This document shows, piece by piece, positions 6,296-14,759 of a stretch of 64,000 bases of DNA (positions are counted from its first letter, which is position 1; the number at the start of each line of letters is the position of its first letter). The position numbers and the translations under genes are program-made. Where the stretch lies: positions 36,912 through 100,911 of the forward strand of contig DAKD01000004.1 of NCBI GenBank assembly GCA_002499085.1, written 5' to 3'. Source of the DNA: Methanomassiliicoccales archaeon UBA280. GTDB taxonomy: Archaea > Thermoplasmatota > Thermoplasmata > SG8-5. Below the pieces are notes generated by a model. The model ran no database searches. It had not been told where the DNA came from and saw nothing but the letters and a program-made list of their open reading frames with translations.

Positions 6296-9200
6296 CTACC
6301 AATCGATAATCCAGATTGTATCAGCGGGTACGTGAATCCAATATCCCTCACCCGGCTTCATCATATAGGTGGGTCCAATCTCCGAAATCAAGTTCGGAGA
6401 GCCGGAATCGAAGGCCTCCACGCGGTCCGCGCCTGTGCCCCAGAGGGCTGTGGACATCATTTGTTCAGCTTGAGTGGGGTAGCCCACCAGATTCCAGCCG
6501 GCATGGAGTGTTATCTGGGTGGAGGCCGGGACCTCGCCGGTCACGGTCAGGTTGGTGTATGCGGTCGCGTGGACCCAGAATCCCATGGTCCTGTCGATGC
6601 TGGCAAGGTCATTAACAGTTCCCCCGGGCCGGTAGGTCTTCCAGGGGTCTGCTGGGTCGGTGCTCGAGAAATATTTCACGACGTCGTACTGGCCGGAGAT
6701 TGAGGCCAGGACCGTGGAAATGTCGGTATAGGCCATCTCCAGGGGGATGGAGACGAGGTTCCAGCCGACGTAGATTGGGATGGAGAATTCCTCGGGGGTG
6801 GATGGGGTCCAGGGAGACATCAGGGGGTAGTTGTCCCGGGCTCCGGTGCCGCCCTGGATGTTGGTGTAGGGGGTGTCGCCGATGCCGTCTGGACCGGATA
6901 GATTCTGGCCGGGTCCGGAAAATAAATCTGTGCCATTGTAGTCCGACCAATAGTTGCCGCCGGAGGGGTAGCCGTTGTGCCAGAAGTTCAAAGCACTATT
7001 ATCCCTATATTCTGTGTTGTTAGTAAAAGTATTATAGTATACATGTACCGCTTCTGAATCATCTAAATATATACCGAACCATGTATTATCGCTTACTGTG
7101 TTATTAATAATAAACGAATTCGATGACATTCTAATTTCAATGCCATAATCATCATTTTGAAGTATGTTATTTTCAATAAAAACCTCATTGGAGAAGATGG
7201 TAGAAAATCCCCACCAGATATTATCCTTTATAATATTACTAAATATCCTTATTATGTTTGTTTCTACACACCCAATTCCACCTCCATTGAGTGTAATATA
7301 ATTCTTTTCGATTGTTAGGTTGGTTACGAATTCCTCAGTGGCAATGCCCTGATACACATTCGATCCTATTATATTGTCCAATATATTGAAACCGTTTCCT
7401 TTAATAATGCGAATTCCAAAATCGTTGTATGTAATTTCATTTTGTGAAACTACCCCCATCGATGAATTATATAGCTGAATTCCAATGTTTCCAAAATAAA
7501 AAGCATCATTGCCGGTCGCTTCATGTACATCACATGAAACTATCGAAAAATACTCAGTGGTGTTGCCCACAAAAATGCAATACCCGTACCCAGTCCCATT
7601 GACATCCCAGCCCTCGATTATCCACGGGTTCCAAACAGTCCCGTTCCCCGTGGCCCAGTTCACAACCCCGTGTGCCTCGTCGAAGTCTGCGTTGGAGTTG
7701 ATGCGGATGGGCAGGTGCGGTGTATATTGAGGTTCCTCGCCCCAAGGCGTCATCAGCGGGTAGTTGTCCTGGGCACCGGAGCCACCCTGGATGTTGGTGT
7801 AGGGGGTGTCGCCGATGCCGTCACTGCCAGTCAGATTCTGGCCTGGGCCGGAATAGATATCAGTGCCGTTATAGTCGGACCAGTAGTTGCCGCCGGAGGG
7901 GTAGCCGTTGTCCCAGGAGTTGCCGGTGCCGTTGTCGGTTGCTTGGAGTGTGTTATTGATGAATTGATTATGGAAGATTAAATTATTGTTGGATGGAAAA
8001 TCTTTACGAGCTATTACGATTTCATAATCGTTTCCATCATAATGACTCCCTATAATTGTCTGGTTATTTTTGAAATCAAACGATTCAATGCGATAATTAT
8101 CTTTGATGCATTGAGTGGAATTATCTGACCATATAACCAAACTGTAATTTGAGCCATTGATTTGCGCCCATAATAAATCCCCATTGTCATTAATGCGTAA
8201 AGCGTGGTCTGTATATCCATTGGATGTAATTTGTGTTGTACTTGAGCCATTCCAAAGGTAAATTTCATTGTTTGCTTCCCAAGCAATTTGCCCCATATTA
8301 TTGATTTTTGGATAGCGGTCATTATAGCCATTTGAAGTTATTTGATTGGTGCTTCCCCCCTCCCAAACAAAGATTTCATAATCTCCAGCAAAACCTTCCC
8401 ATGTTACTTGTCCGATATTGTTAATTTGTGGAAGTAAATCATTGTATGAATTGCTGGTTAGTTGTGTTATCGCGCCATCCCAGAAGAATATTTCATCATC
8501 AACTCCATCAAATGAACGCCAGGTTATTTCTCCGAGATCATTCAATTGCGGATAGAGGTCTCTTCTTGTATTGCTGGTTATTTGTATTACTTGTGTTGAA
8601 TCCCAAAAGAAGATTTCTCGTTCACCTGAAGCAGTGTATCCTTGCCAAGCAATTTGATCATTGTTATTTATCTCAGGATTAGAATCACTATATGTATTAT
8701 TTGAAATTTGGATAATTTCTGAACCATCCCAGAACATTATTTCTGAATCACCTGAATCAGCTCCTTGCCAGGTTATGTGGCCATTTGAATTGATTCTTGG
8801 GTCCATATCAAAGTAATTATTATTTGTGATTTGAATGGTTTCTGAACCGTCCCAATACATTATCTCATAGTCATTTCCATCATAAATAGTCCATACGGCA
8901 CATCCATTGGAATTAATTTTAGAAGAAGTGTCATCCATTGAATTGTTGGTGATCTGATTTATCTTATAACCATCAGACTTGCTCATAAGAATTCCATGTT
9001 CATTATTCATTAGAATATTATCTTCGATATTGCAATATTGAGCACTAACGAGTTCGACGCCAGCATCGCCAGGGAGACTGCCACTGTTCTGTATTGTGAA
9101 TTTCTTAATAACAACTCCGTCAACTGAAATAAAAATTACATCTCCGAAATTCATTCCATCAATGATCGTCGTATTCACATCCTTGCCAATTAATGTCAGG

Positions 9201-10921
9201 GATTTACTAATAATCACATTCTCGTAATACGTCCCATTCGCAACCTCGATTGTGTGTCCATTCAATGTGCCAGGGTCATCAATGGCGGCCTGTATCTCGT
9301 TGAAATATTCGTCAGTGTTGATGTTGTGGACTGGACCTCCCGCAGGGGATTCCCCCCAGGGAGCCATCAGCGGATAATTATCTTGAGCGCTAGTGAAGAC
9401 ATACGGCGTATCCCCAATACCGTCGCTTCCCGTGATGTTTTGGCTTGGACCAGAGTACATATCCGTGCCATTGTAGTCGGACCAGTAGTTGCCGCCGGAG
9501 GGGTAGCCGTTGTGCCACTGGTTTGAGCATATATCATACGCTTGGTTTGCGTTGCCGACGATGTTGTTGTGGTATATCCTGTTGTTGTCGCTCGACCAGC
9601 GCAAGTAGAATCCATAATTATTGTTCATTGAAACAGTGTTGTTGGCGAAGGTGTTGTTGTTGCTGGAGATGTAGAGATAGATGCCGTCCAAGTTGTTCGA
9701 GGATAGGGTGTTGTTAGCGATGATGTTGCTACTGGAGGAAGAGAGATAGATGCCCCGTTGGTTGTTCGAGACGGCGTTATTGCAGATGGTGTTGCTACCG
9801 GAGGAAGAGAAGTGGATGCCGTTCCAGTTGTTCGAGGACACGGTGTTGTTGGCGATGTTGTTGTAGTTGCTGGAAGAGTAGAGATAAATGCCATAACCGT
9901 TGTTCTTGGCAGTGTTGTTGGCGATGGTGTTACTATTGGAAGATTCGAGGTTGATGCCGTCGTCGTTGTTCAAGGCGGTGTTGTTGGCAATGGTGTTGCT
10001 GTTGGAGTAGCCGAGGCAGATGCCGCCATCCATGTTGTTTGAAGCGTTGTTATTGAAGATTGTGCCGTTCTGGACGTTATACAGAATTAATCCCGAAACA
10101 GAATAAAAGAAAGTAAAATTGCACCATGCGTCATGCAAATAACAATTCTGGATAGTGAAATAATCCGATGTGTTCCCAACATATATGCAATATCCAAAGC
10201 TGGTCCCGTTGATGTCGTAGTTCTCGATTATCCAGGGGTTCCAAACAGTCCCGTTTCCCGTGGCCCAGTTCACTACTCCATGGGCCTCATCGAAGTCCGC
10301 GTTGGAGTTGATGCGGATGGGAACGTGGGGCAGATACGAAACGCCGCTGACGACTGAAAAGTGATAAATCACCGATGAGAACCGTTCATGTAAGATTCTC
10401 CCGGTCTGGGCATGGAGCTGCAGAGTGTGGTTGCCCTGGTTCAGGATCGCTGTGTCTATGGTAATCCTGTATGTTAGCTGGCCCAGGTAGCCGTACCCAT
10501 ACCCGAAATCATACCCGTAGCCGTAATTGTAATCGTAGCCATACAAGTAACCATAGTCATAATAGTAATAGCCATACCCGTAGCCATATCCGTAATCCGG
10601 GCTGTACTGGCTGAGCAGCGTGACATTGATGCCTGGAGGCAGGTATATGGGTGCTCCTTCGACAGTGAAGGAGGCATTGAGGGTTGTGGCCCCCTTTATA
10701 TCCATCGAAACATAGTTGATGGGGATCCGCTCGCCGACCTCGATCGCGATGCTTCCGAGGATGTCGATTGTCCCGCCCTGGGTGTATTCGGTTTCAAGGT
10801 TTTGGACTGTAACAATGACTGCGCCCGCATTCCCCGGCAGCAGCGTGAACACTGTGCCGATGAAGATACAGGCAACCAGTAATGAACATATTTTCCTTTT
10901 CCACTCCTCTTTGAACCCCAT
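6296..10921 (-). CDS. giant secreted NosD-like beta-helix / propeller surface protein
   Basis: 1541 residues from the ATG at 10921. A signal peptide (to about residue 34, ...LLPGNAGA) is followed by a Tyr/Gly-rich stretch (nt 10490-10595). Three parallel beta-helix regions follow, with Asn-rich rungs of the NosD/CASH type (NNTIANNTA-like), each closing with NGYPSGGNYWSDYNGTD and SDGIGDTPY. The module PIRINSNADFDEAHG occurs twice. Between helices 1 and 3 (nt about 7990-8900) lie seven or more repeats of the pattern QITSNGYNDRYPKINNMGQI, a TolB-like beta-propeller. The C-terminus (nt 6296-6790) contains GWNLVSIPL and GWNLVGYP motifs. No membrane anchor is evident, so attachment may be through the C-terminal domain. 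The minus-strand TATA at 10950-10957 places the transcript start near 10929, favouring 10921 over the ATG at 10936. Adhesion or carbohydrate binding is a guess. Confidence 0.8.
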   Translation of the reverse strand: MGFKEEWKRKICSLLVACIFIGTVFTLLPGNAGAVIVTVQNLETEYTQGGTIDILGSIAIEVGERIPINYVSMDIKGATTLNASFTVEGAPIYLPPGINVTLLSQYSPDYGYGYGYGYYYYDYGYLYGYDYNYGYGYDFGYGYGYLGQLTYRITIDTAILNQGNHTLQLHAQTGRILHERFSSVIYHFSVVSGVSYLPHVPIRINSNADFDEAHGVVNWATGNGTVWNPWIIENYDINGTSFGYCIYVGNTSDYFTIQNCYLHDAWCNFTFFYSVSGLILYNVQNGTIFNNNASNNMDGGICLGYSNSNTIANNTALNNDDGINLESSNSNTIANNTAKNNGYGIYLYSSSNYNNIANNTVSSNNWNGIHFSSSGSNTICNNAVSNNQRGIYLSSSSSNIIANNTLSSNNLDGIYLYISSNNNTFANNTVSMNNNYGFYLRWSSDNNRIYHNNIVGNANQAYDICSNQWHNGYPSGGNYWSDYNGTDMYSGPSQNITGSDGIGDTPYVFTSAQDNYPLMAPWGESPAGGPVHNINTDEYFNEIQAAIDDPGTLNGHTIEVANGTYYENVIISKSLTLIGKDVNTTIIDGMNFGDVIFISVDGVVIKKFTIQNSGSLPGDAGVELVSAQYCNIEDNILMNNEHGILMSKSDGYKINQITNNSMDDTSSKINSNGCAVWTIYDGNDYEIMYWDGSETIQITNNNYFDMDPRINSNGHITWQGADSGDSEIMFWDGSEIIQISNNTYSDSNPEINNNDQIAWQGYTASGEREIFFWDSTQVIQITSNTRRDLYPQLNDLGEITWRSFDGVDDEIFFWDGAITQLTSNSYNDLLPQINNIGQVTWEGFAGDYEIFVWEGGSTNQITSNGYNDRYPKINNMGQIAWEANNEIYLWNGSSTTQITSNGYTDHALRINDNGDLLWAQINGSNYSLVIWSDNSTQCIKDNYRIESFDFKNNQTIIGSHYDGNDYEIVIARKDFPSNNNLIFHNQFINNTLQATDNGTGNSWDNGYPSGGNYWSDYNGTDIYSGPGQNLTGSDGIGDTPYTNIQGGSGAQDNYPLMTPWGEEPQYTPHLPIRINSNADFDEAHGVVNWATGNGTVWNPWIIEGWDVNGTGYGYCIFVGNTTEYFSIVSCDVHEATGNDAFYFGNIGIQLYNSSMGVVSQNEITYNDFGIRIIKGNGFNILDNIIGSNVYQGIATEEFVTNLTIEKNYITLNGGGIGCVETNIIRIFSNIIKDNIWWGFSTIFSNEVFIENNILQNDDYGIEIRMSSNSFIINNTVSDNTWFGIYLDDSEAVHVYYNTFTNNTEYRDNSALNFWHNGYPSGGNYWSDYNGTDLFSGPGQNLSGPDGIGDTPYTNIQGGTGARDNYPLMSPWTPSTPEEFSIPIYVGWNLVSIPLEMAYTDISTVLASISGQYDVVKYFSSTDPADPWKTYRPGGTVNDLASIDRTMGFWVHATAYTNLTVTGEVPASTQITLHAGWNLVGYPTQAEQMMSTALWGTGADRVEAFDSGSPNLISEIGPTYMMKPGEGYWIHVPADTIWIIDW

Positions 10922-10936
10922 TTCTATCCAGTGCAA

Positions 10937-10998
10937 GTAGGCCTTAGACTTATTTATCGTTTTGCATCGAAACCTTAAATAGCGTTTCCATTGTTCCG
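10937..10998. promoter_or_regulatory. divergent promoter pair
   Basis: Minus strand: ATAAATAA (10950-10957) for the beta-helix protein. Plus strand: CTTAAATAG (10973-10981), centred about 23 bp before the ATG at 10999, giving a leaderless transcript for the membrane glycosyltransferase. No operator-like repeat is seen. Confidence 0.5.
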
Positions 10999-12768
10999 AT
11001 GTTGATGTTCATCGGGGATTGTATCCTGGCATTGATCGCCTATCCTGCCTTGCTGATTTTGCCGGGTCTGTTCTGGACTTTCATGTTCAAGGGCCGCACA
11101 GCCGGAGCCCTGGCAAGGCTGGTAATTTCCGCTGGAATTTCCATTTCTGCGGTGACAACATGTGTTTTCGTCTCATACCGATTCCTTGGTTGGAATATGA
11201 ATCTGCCCACGGTTCTTGCGGTATTGATTGCGGTTACCCTGTTTCCGCTTCTCATTGCTCTGGTGGCAGGTTTCGTGCCTATGAAACACGGCGTTTCAAC
11301 TCCGAGGAAGATGCTGGGCGACGCTAAGGATTTCATCCTGGGATTCTTCAAACTTGGTAACTATAAGCCCAGGCACCGGGTCATTCTGGCCCTTATCCTG
11401 CTGCTTGGAATAGTCCTGACACTTGCCCCACACTTCGGTTACGGCCTCCCGATACACACTGACGAATGGCATTACATGGCCTGTTCGGACAACCTGATCA
11501 ATCAGGAGAGTCAGAACCCGACCAGCCTGTATTATGATAATAGCCAGTCAAGACCCCAGTACTGGGAGATGGGCTTCATCCTATTCCTCTCGGCCATGAA
11601 GGTCGGGAGCGGTATCTCATGGCCTTTCCTCTTCACGACGCTCCCGTGCATCCTGTTTTCCATGGCCTTACTGACTGCCTATCTCATCGGGAAAAAACAC
11701 AATTGGGGCCTTCAGGCTGCTTTCCTCCTGGCCCTGACACCCTCGACCCTCAGGTTCCTCGGGCCCGCGTTCCTGGTCCCGGCCAGCATCGGGATATTGA
11801 TGGTTGTGTTGTCATTATATTTGATTGCCTGTATAAAAATAAAATGGAAATATCCGTTAATCATGCTGGCACTGCTGTTCACGTTCATTTGCCATCCGCC
11901 TTCGGGCGGCTATCTCTTCATCGTGATGACTGCCTCGGCCCTGGTGTTATTTGCGCGGAAGGAAAGAAAGGAAGCAATGTACTTGGGCGGTATCCTGCTC
12001 CTGTTCCTTGCCACAGCTTTTACCGTTCCCCTGAATTTCATGGAGGGAATGAGCTGGTCCACGCTTACCCGAGGGTCTATTTTCTTCCTGCCCCATCTGA
12101 CCGCATCGGAGTATCTAGATCTCACTAGCTTTATAGTCCCAGTACTGGCTGTGATAGGCGCCATATTCATCATGAAGAAAAGACAGAGAGCCGGCCAGAC
12201 GGTTACTCTGGCATTGTTTTCTATGATTGCCTTTGTTCTGGTCATCTATTGTGTCTACCCGAATTTCTTCTCTGTCCAGGCAGTGTTCGACCGGGCAATC
12301 ATGGTCATCTTGATTCTCGTGGGAATCGTTGCCGGGGCAGGGCTGGCTGTGTTCCAAAGGAATGTCTCGAAACCCTTCTCGGTAATCCTCATCTGCTGCA
12401 TTCTGGCACTGTCGCTGAACTCACATTCTGGCGAATCATACTACCACATCATCAGCCAGGATGAATACGATGATTTTCAGTGGATAAGGGAGAACCTGAA
12501 TTCGACATATGAGAGGGCAATTCTCGACCCATGGAAGGCCGTGGCTTTCACTCCGGTTACCGGAAAGATGGTGTTTTATGCCATCCCGCAGGGACCCGGA
12601 GACGACATGGGAACGAAAATCAATCAAATCAATGCGTTCTTCGCCGGGGGATGCACTGACACTGCCTTCTTGGTATCCAATGAGATCGACATTGTCTACA
12701 CGCACGGCATCTGCAACAATCCTGACCTGGTCGGGGTGAGGAACGGCGTGTATATATTCGAAGGATGA
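10999..12768 (+). CDS. multi-pass membrane protein, probable GT-C glycosyltransferase
   Basis: 589 residues with about 12 membrane helices and a soluble C-terminal part (from about residue 490). Between early helices lies HTDEWHYMA (about residue 155), an acidic pair in the first large external loop as found in GT-C (dolichyl-phosphate-sugar dependent) transferases. The C-terminal region SQDEYDDFQWIRENLN and later PWKAVAFTPVTGK resembles the end of archaeal oligosaccharyl/mannosyl transferase-like proteins. Likely function: transfer of sugars to lipid or protein on the outer face of the membrane, matching the glycosylated surface proteins nearby. Family assignment is tentative. The last codons GAA GGA TGA fall inside the outer end of a dispersed repeat. 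Confidence 0.6.
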   Translation: MLMFIGDCILALIAYPALLILPGLFWTFMFKGRTAGALARLVISAGISISAVTTCVFVSYRFLGWNMNLPTVLAVLIAVTLFPLLIALVAGFVPMKHGVSTPRKMLGDAKDFILGFFKLGNYKPRHRVILALILLLGIVLTLAPHFGYGLPIHTDEWHYMACSDNLINQESQNPTSLYYDNSQSRPQYWEMGFILFLSAMKVGSGISWPFLFTTLPCILFSMALLTAYLIGKKHNWGLQAAFLLALTPSTLRFLGPAFLVPASIGILMVVLSLYLIACIKIKWKYPLIMLALLFTFICHPPSGGYLFIVMTASALVLFARKERKEAMYLGGILLLFLATAFTVPLNFMEGMSWSTLTRGSIFFLPHLTASEYLDLTSFIVPVLAVIGAIFIMKKRQRAGQTVTLALFSMIAFVLVIYCVYPNFFSVQAVFDRAIMVILILVGIVAGAGLAVFQRNVSKPFSVILICCILALSLNSHSGESYYHIISQDEYDDFQWIRENLNSTYERAILDPWKAVAFTPVTGKMVFYAIPQGPGDDMGTKINQINAFFAGGCTDTAFLVSNEIDIVYTHGICNNPDLVGVRNGVYIFEG

Positions 12769-13010
12769 GAGAAACGATTCGCGCAGGACAGGAATACCCA
12801 GCCATCCATTCATGCCCCGCCTGATGGTGACAATATATTGGCTGAAGGGCGGGGTAGGGTATCGAAGTGGTAAACTTCGATGATTGTGATGCATAGAGTG
12901 TATTTCTCCCTCCAAGCCTTGCCTGTAAGGGCAGGGTATGAGGCCCATCCAACGTTCACCAAGGCCTCCCCAAACTCATGGCTCTTGCACTGGAACGATT
13001 CTTTCATACT
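12763..13010 (+). repeat. dispersed palindromic repeat, copy 2, with inverted ends
   Basis: Bounded by GGATGAGAGAAACGATTC (12763-12780) and its imperfect inverse GAACGATTCTTTCATACT (12993-13010). Inside are a long hairpin with arms ATGCCCCGCC and GGGCGGGGTA (about 12812-12856), a short hairpin AGCCTTGCC/GGGCAGGGT (12918-12942) and the motif GGCTCTTGCA (12980-12989). The left end overlaps the last codon and stop of the preceding gene. Confidence 0.7.
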
Positions 13011-13020
13011 TTGCCAAGCT

Positions 13021-13262
13021 AGAGAGAAACGCAGCCGTGCGACCTGTGCAAGAGCTGATAATATGGATCCCCGGCCCCCAGTTCTCTTGATGCTATCATC
13101 AGCCGGGGCTTCAAGGGATGCTATGCACGCAGTGAAAAGCGCACTCAGGCGCTTTGAAAATGCAACCCCGCCCTCACAACGAATGGTGCGCCATTCGTCT
13201 CGTTCGCATCGATGGTGTGAGATTGCCTGAGGGCTACGATGCTCGCACAGGCGGGGCATGCC
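13021..13262 (-). repeat. dispersed palindromic repeat, copy 3, inverted
   Basis: Read on the minus strand from GGCATGCCCCGCCTG (13262) to GGTCGCACGG...CGTTTCTCTCT (13021). It contains the hairpins CGAATGG-TGCG-CCATTCG (about 13182-13200) and AAAGCGC/GCGCTTTT, and the block 13035-13072 nearly identical to copy 1. It lies 10 bases from copy 2 in the opposite orientation, filling the gap between the converging GT-C and scpB genes. Confidence 0.65.
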
Positions 13263-13281
13263 GCCGTGAAAAGCCTTAAAT

Positions 13282-13782
13282 TTATTTCAAGCCTGCCGAT
13301 TCCGCCAGCATCCGCTTCAGCTCCTCTTTGGACTTGGCCTCGATGCCGAAGAACTCCATGAACTTGGGCGCTGTTTCAAGGATGAAGCCCCGGTTGGTCC
13401 TGTTCTGGTATATCAGCTTCATCTTGACCAGGAGGTCCACATGGTCGCGCGCTTTCTCCCCGACTATCCCGAGCAGCTCCTTCTTCTGCATGGGCTGGTA
13501 GTAGGCGATGAGGACGGCGGTCTTCGTTGTCTCGCGGTCCAGTTCCTTCTTCGCCACCTCCTCTGTCTCCAGGGCGTATTCCTTCTTGAGCTGCATCGAG
13601 TAGTTCTGGCCGATATGGACTATGTCCAGGGCGGTTGTCCGAGTCTCGTAGGCCCTGTTCAGCTTGGTGAGGGATTTCCTCACTGCCTTCTCCTCCAGGC
13701 CCGTGAGCTCGCAAATCTCCTTGACAGTGAGCGGCCTGCCTGCGGAGAAAAGCACTGCCTCCACAAGCTCCTGGTCCCCCAA
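13282..13782 (-). CDS. scpB: ScpB, winged-helix subunit of the SMC complex
   Basis: 166 residues of ScpB type: N-terminal ELVEAVLFSAGRPLTVKEI and the paired winged helices, with the family motif YYQPMQKKELLGIVGEKARDHV in the second. ScpB dimers bind ScpA and regulate the SMC ATPase in chromosome compaction and segregation. The codon used as start is TTG at 13782, one base after the scpA stop, with GGTGTGAG just upstream; no ATG fits the conserved N-terminus. Third gene of the smc-scpA-scpB operon. Confidence 0.9.
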   Translation of the reverse strand: MGDQELVEAVLFSAGRPLTVKEICELTGLEEKAVRKSLTKLNRAYETRTTALDIVHIGQNYSMQLKKEYALETEEVAKKELDRETTKTAVLIAYYQPMQKKELLGIVGEKARDHVDLLVKMKLIYQNRTNRGFILETAPKFMEFFGIEAKSKEELKRMLAESAGLK

Positions 13783-13783
13783 C

Positions 13784-14758
13784 TCACACCACCGCCAACT
13801 GCTCGGCCGGAACTATGGGCATCGGCGTGGAATTCTCCATCGGGGCCATGTCTCTTGACTCGATGCTGGTGATGTATATCTCGCCGTAAGGCAGCTTCTT
13901 CTGCGCCAACTCGATCTTCTCCATCTTTGCCAGGAACAGGGACGAGATGAACACCGTCACCTTGTCGTAAGTGTCGTTGCGGTTCCATATCGAGGTGATC
14001 GGGATGCACTTCTCCTCGCATCTGCATATTCTCTGCCAGGTGGCGGATATGTCCTCCTGCAGGCTGTCGCCGTGCAGCTTGTCGCTTATCACGATGGGCG
14101 CATCCACTGTCTTGACCAGCTTGTTTATCCTGTCCCTGAGGGCCATCTCCTCTCTCGCTTCGTCGAATGCCTCCAGCAGAGAAACTAAAGTCACTGGCCT
14201 CACATCATTGCTGCGCACGGCCTGGGTGAGCACCGGGTCTGAACCGAGCACGAAATCGCTGAATCCGGAGCCCGGTATCGGGTTGTAGGCAGGCTCTATC
14301 TCCCAATCCGAGAAGAATGACTCGACAGGCTCATCGGTTTTATCGGCATGCGTGAGAACCCTGGCGCTCTGGCTCTTCAGTATGGACCAGGCCATCATGA
14401 CCAGCTTGCCTGCGATGATGAAGTTGACGTCGTCCTCCTTCTTGAGCTTGGCCAGGTACAGCTTCGTGAACTCCCCCAGGTCTATGTTCCAGGGGTCGAA
14501 CTTCTGGTCGATGACCAGCTGGAAGGCGATTGCCGCGGCCCTGTCCACCGGGTCCTGGAGCACGACCTGAATATCCATGTCCAGCTCCTCGAGTATCCTC
14601 AGGTAGTTGTCCAGGTCGAGACCCTCATGCCCGGGCTCCTCTATCATTGCCTTGTGGAAGAGGAGGTGGTTCAGTATCTCCGTCTCCTTCTCGCCCATGG
14701 CCTCCAGGGCCTTCTCGTTCAGTACCGGGTACACGCTTGGCGCCGATTCGGTTTCCAT
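13784..14758 (-). CDS. scpA: ScpA, kleisin subunit of the SMC complex
   Basis: 324 residues. The N-terminal kleisin segment is clear: LLFHKAMIEEPGHEGLDLDNYL, then DRAAAIAFQLVIDQKFDPWNIDLGEFTKLYLAKLKK region (about residues 70-105), which is the ScpA hallmark PWNIDL. The C-terminal winged helix (about 250-315) ends with TSIESRD. ScpA bridges the two SMC heads and carries ScpB. It begins one base after the smc stop and ends one base before the scpB start, so the three subunits are co-translated. Confidence 0.92.
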   Translation of the reverse strand: METESAPSVYPVLNEKALEAMGEKETEILNHLLFHKAMIEEPGHEGLDLDNYLRILEELDMDIQVVLQDPVDRAAAIAFQLVIDQKFDPWNIDLGEFTKLYLAKLKKEDDVNFIIAGKLVMMAWSILKSQSARVLTHADKTDEPVESFFSDWEIEPAYNPIPGSGFSDFVLGSDPVLTQAVRSNDVRPVTLVSLLEAFDEAREEMALRDRINKLVKTVDAPIVISDKLHGDSLQEDISATWQRICRCEEKCIPITSIWNRNDTYDKVTVFISSLFLAKMEKIELAQKKLPYGEIYITSIESRDMAPMENSTPMPIVPAEQLAVV

Positions 14759-14759
14759 G

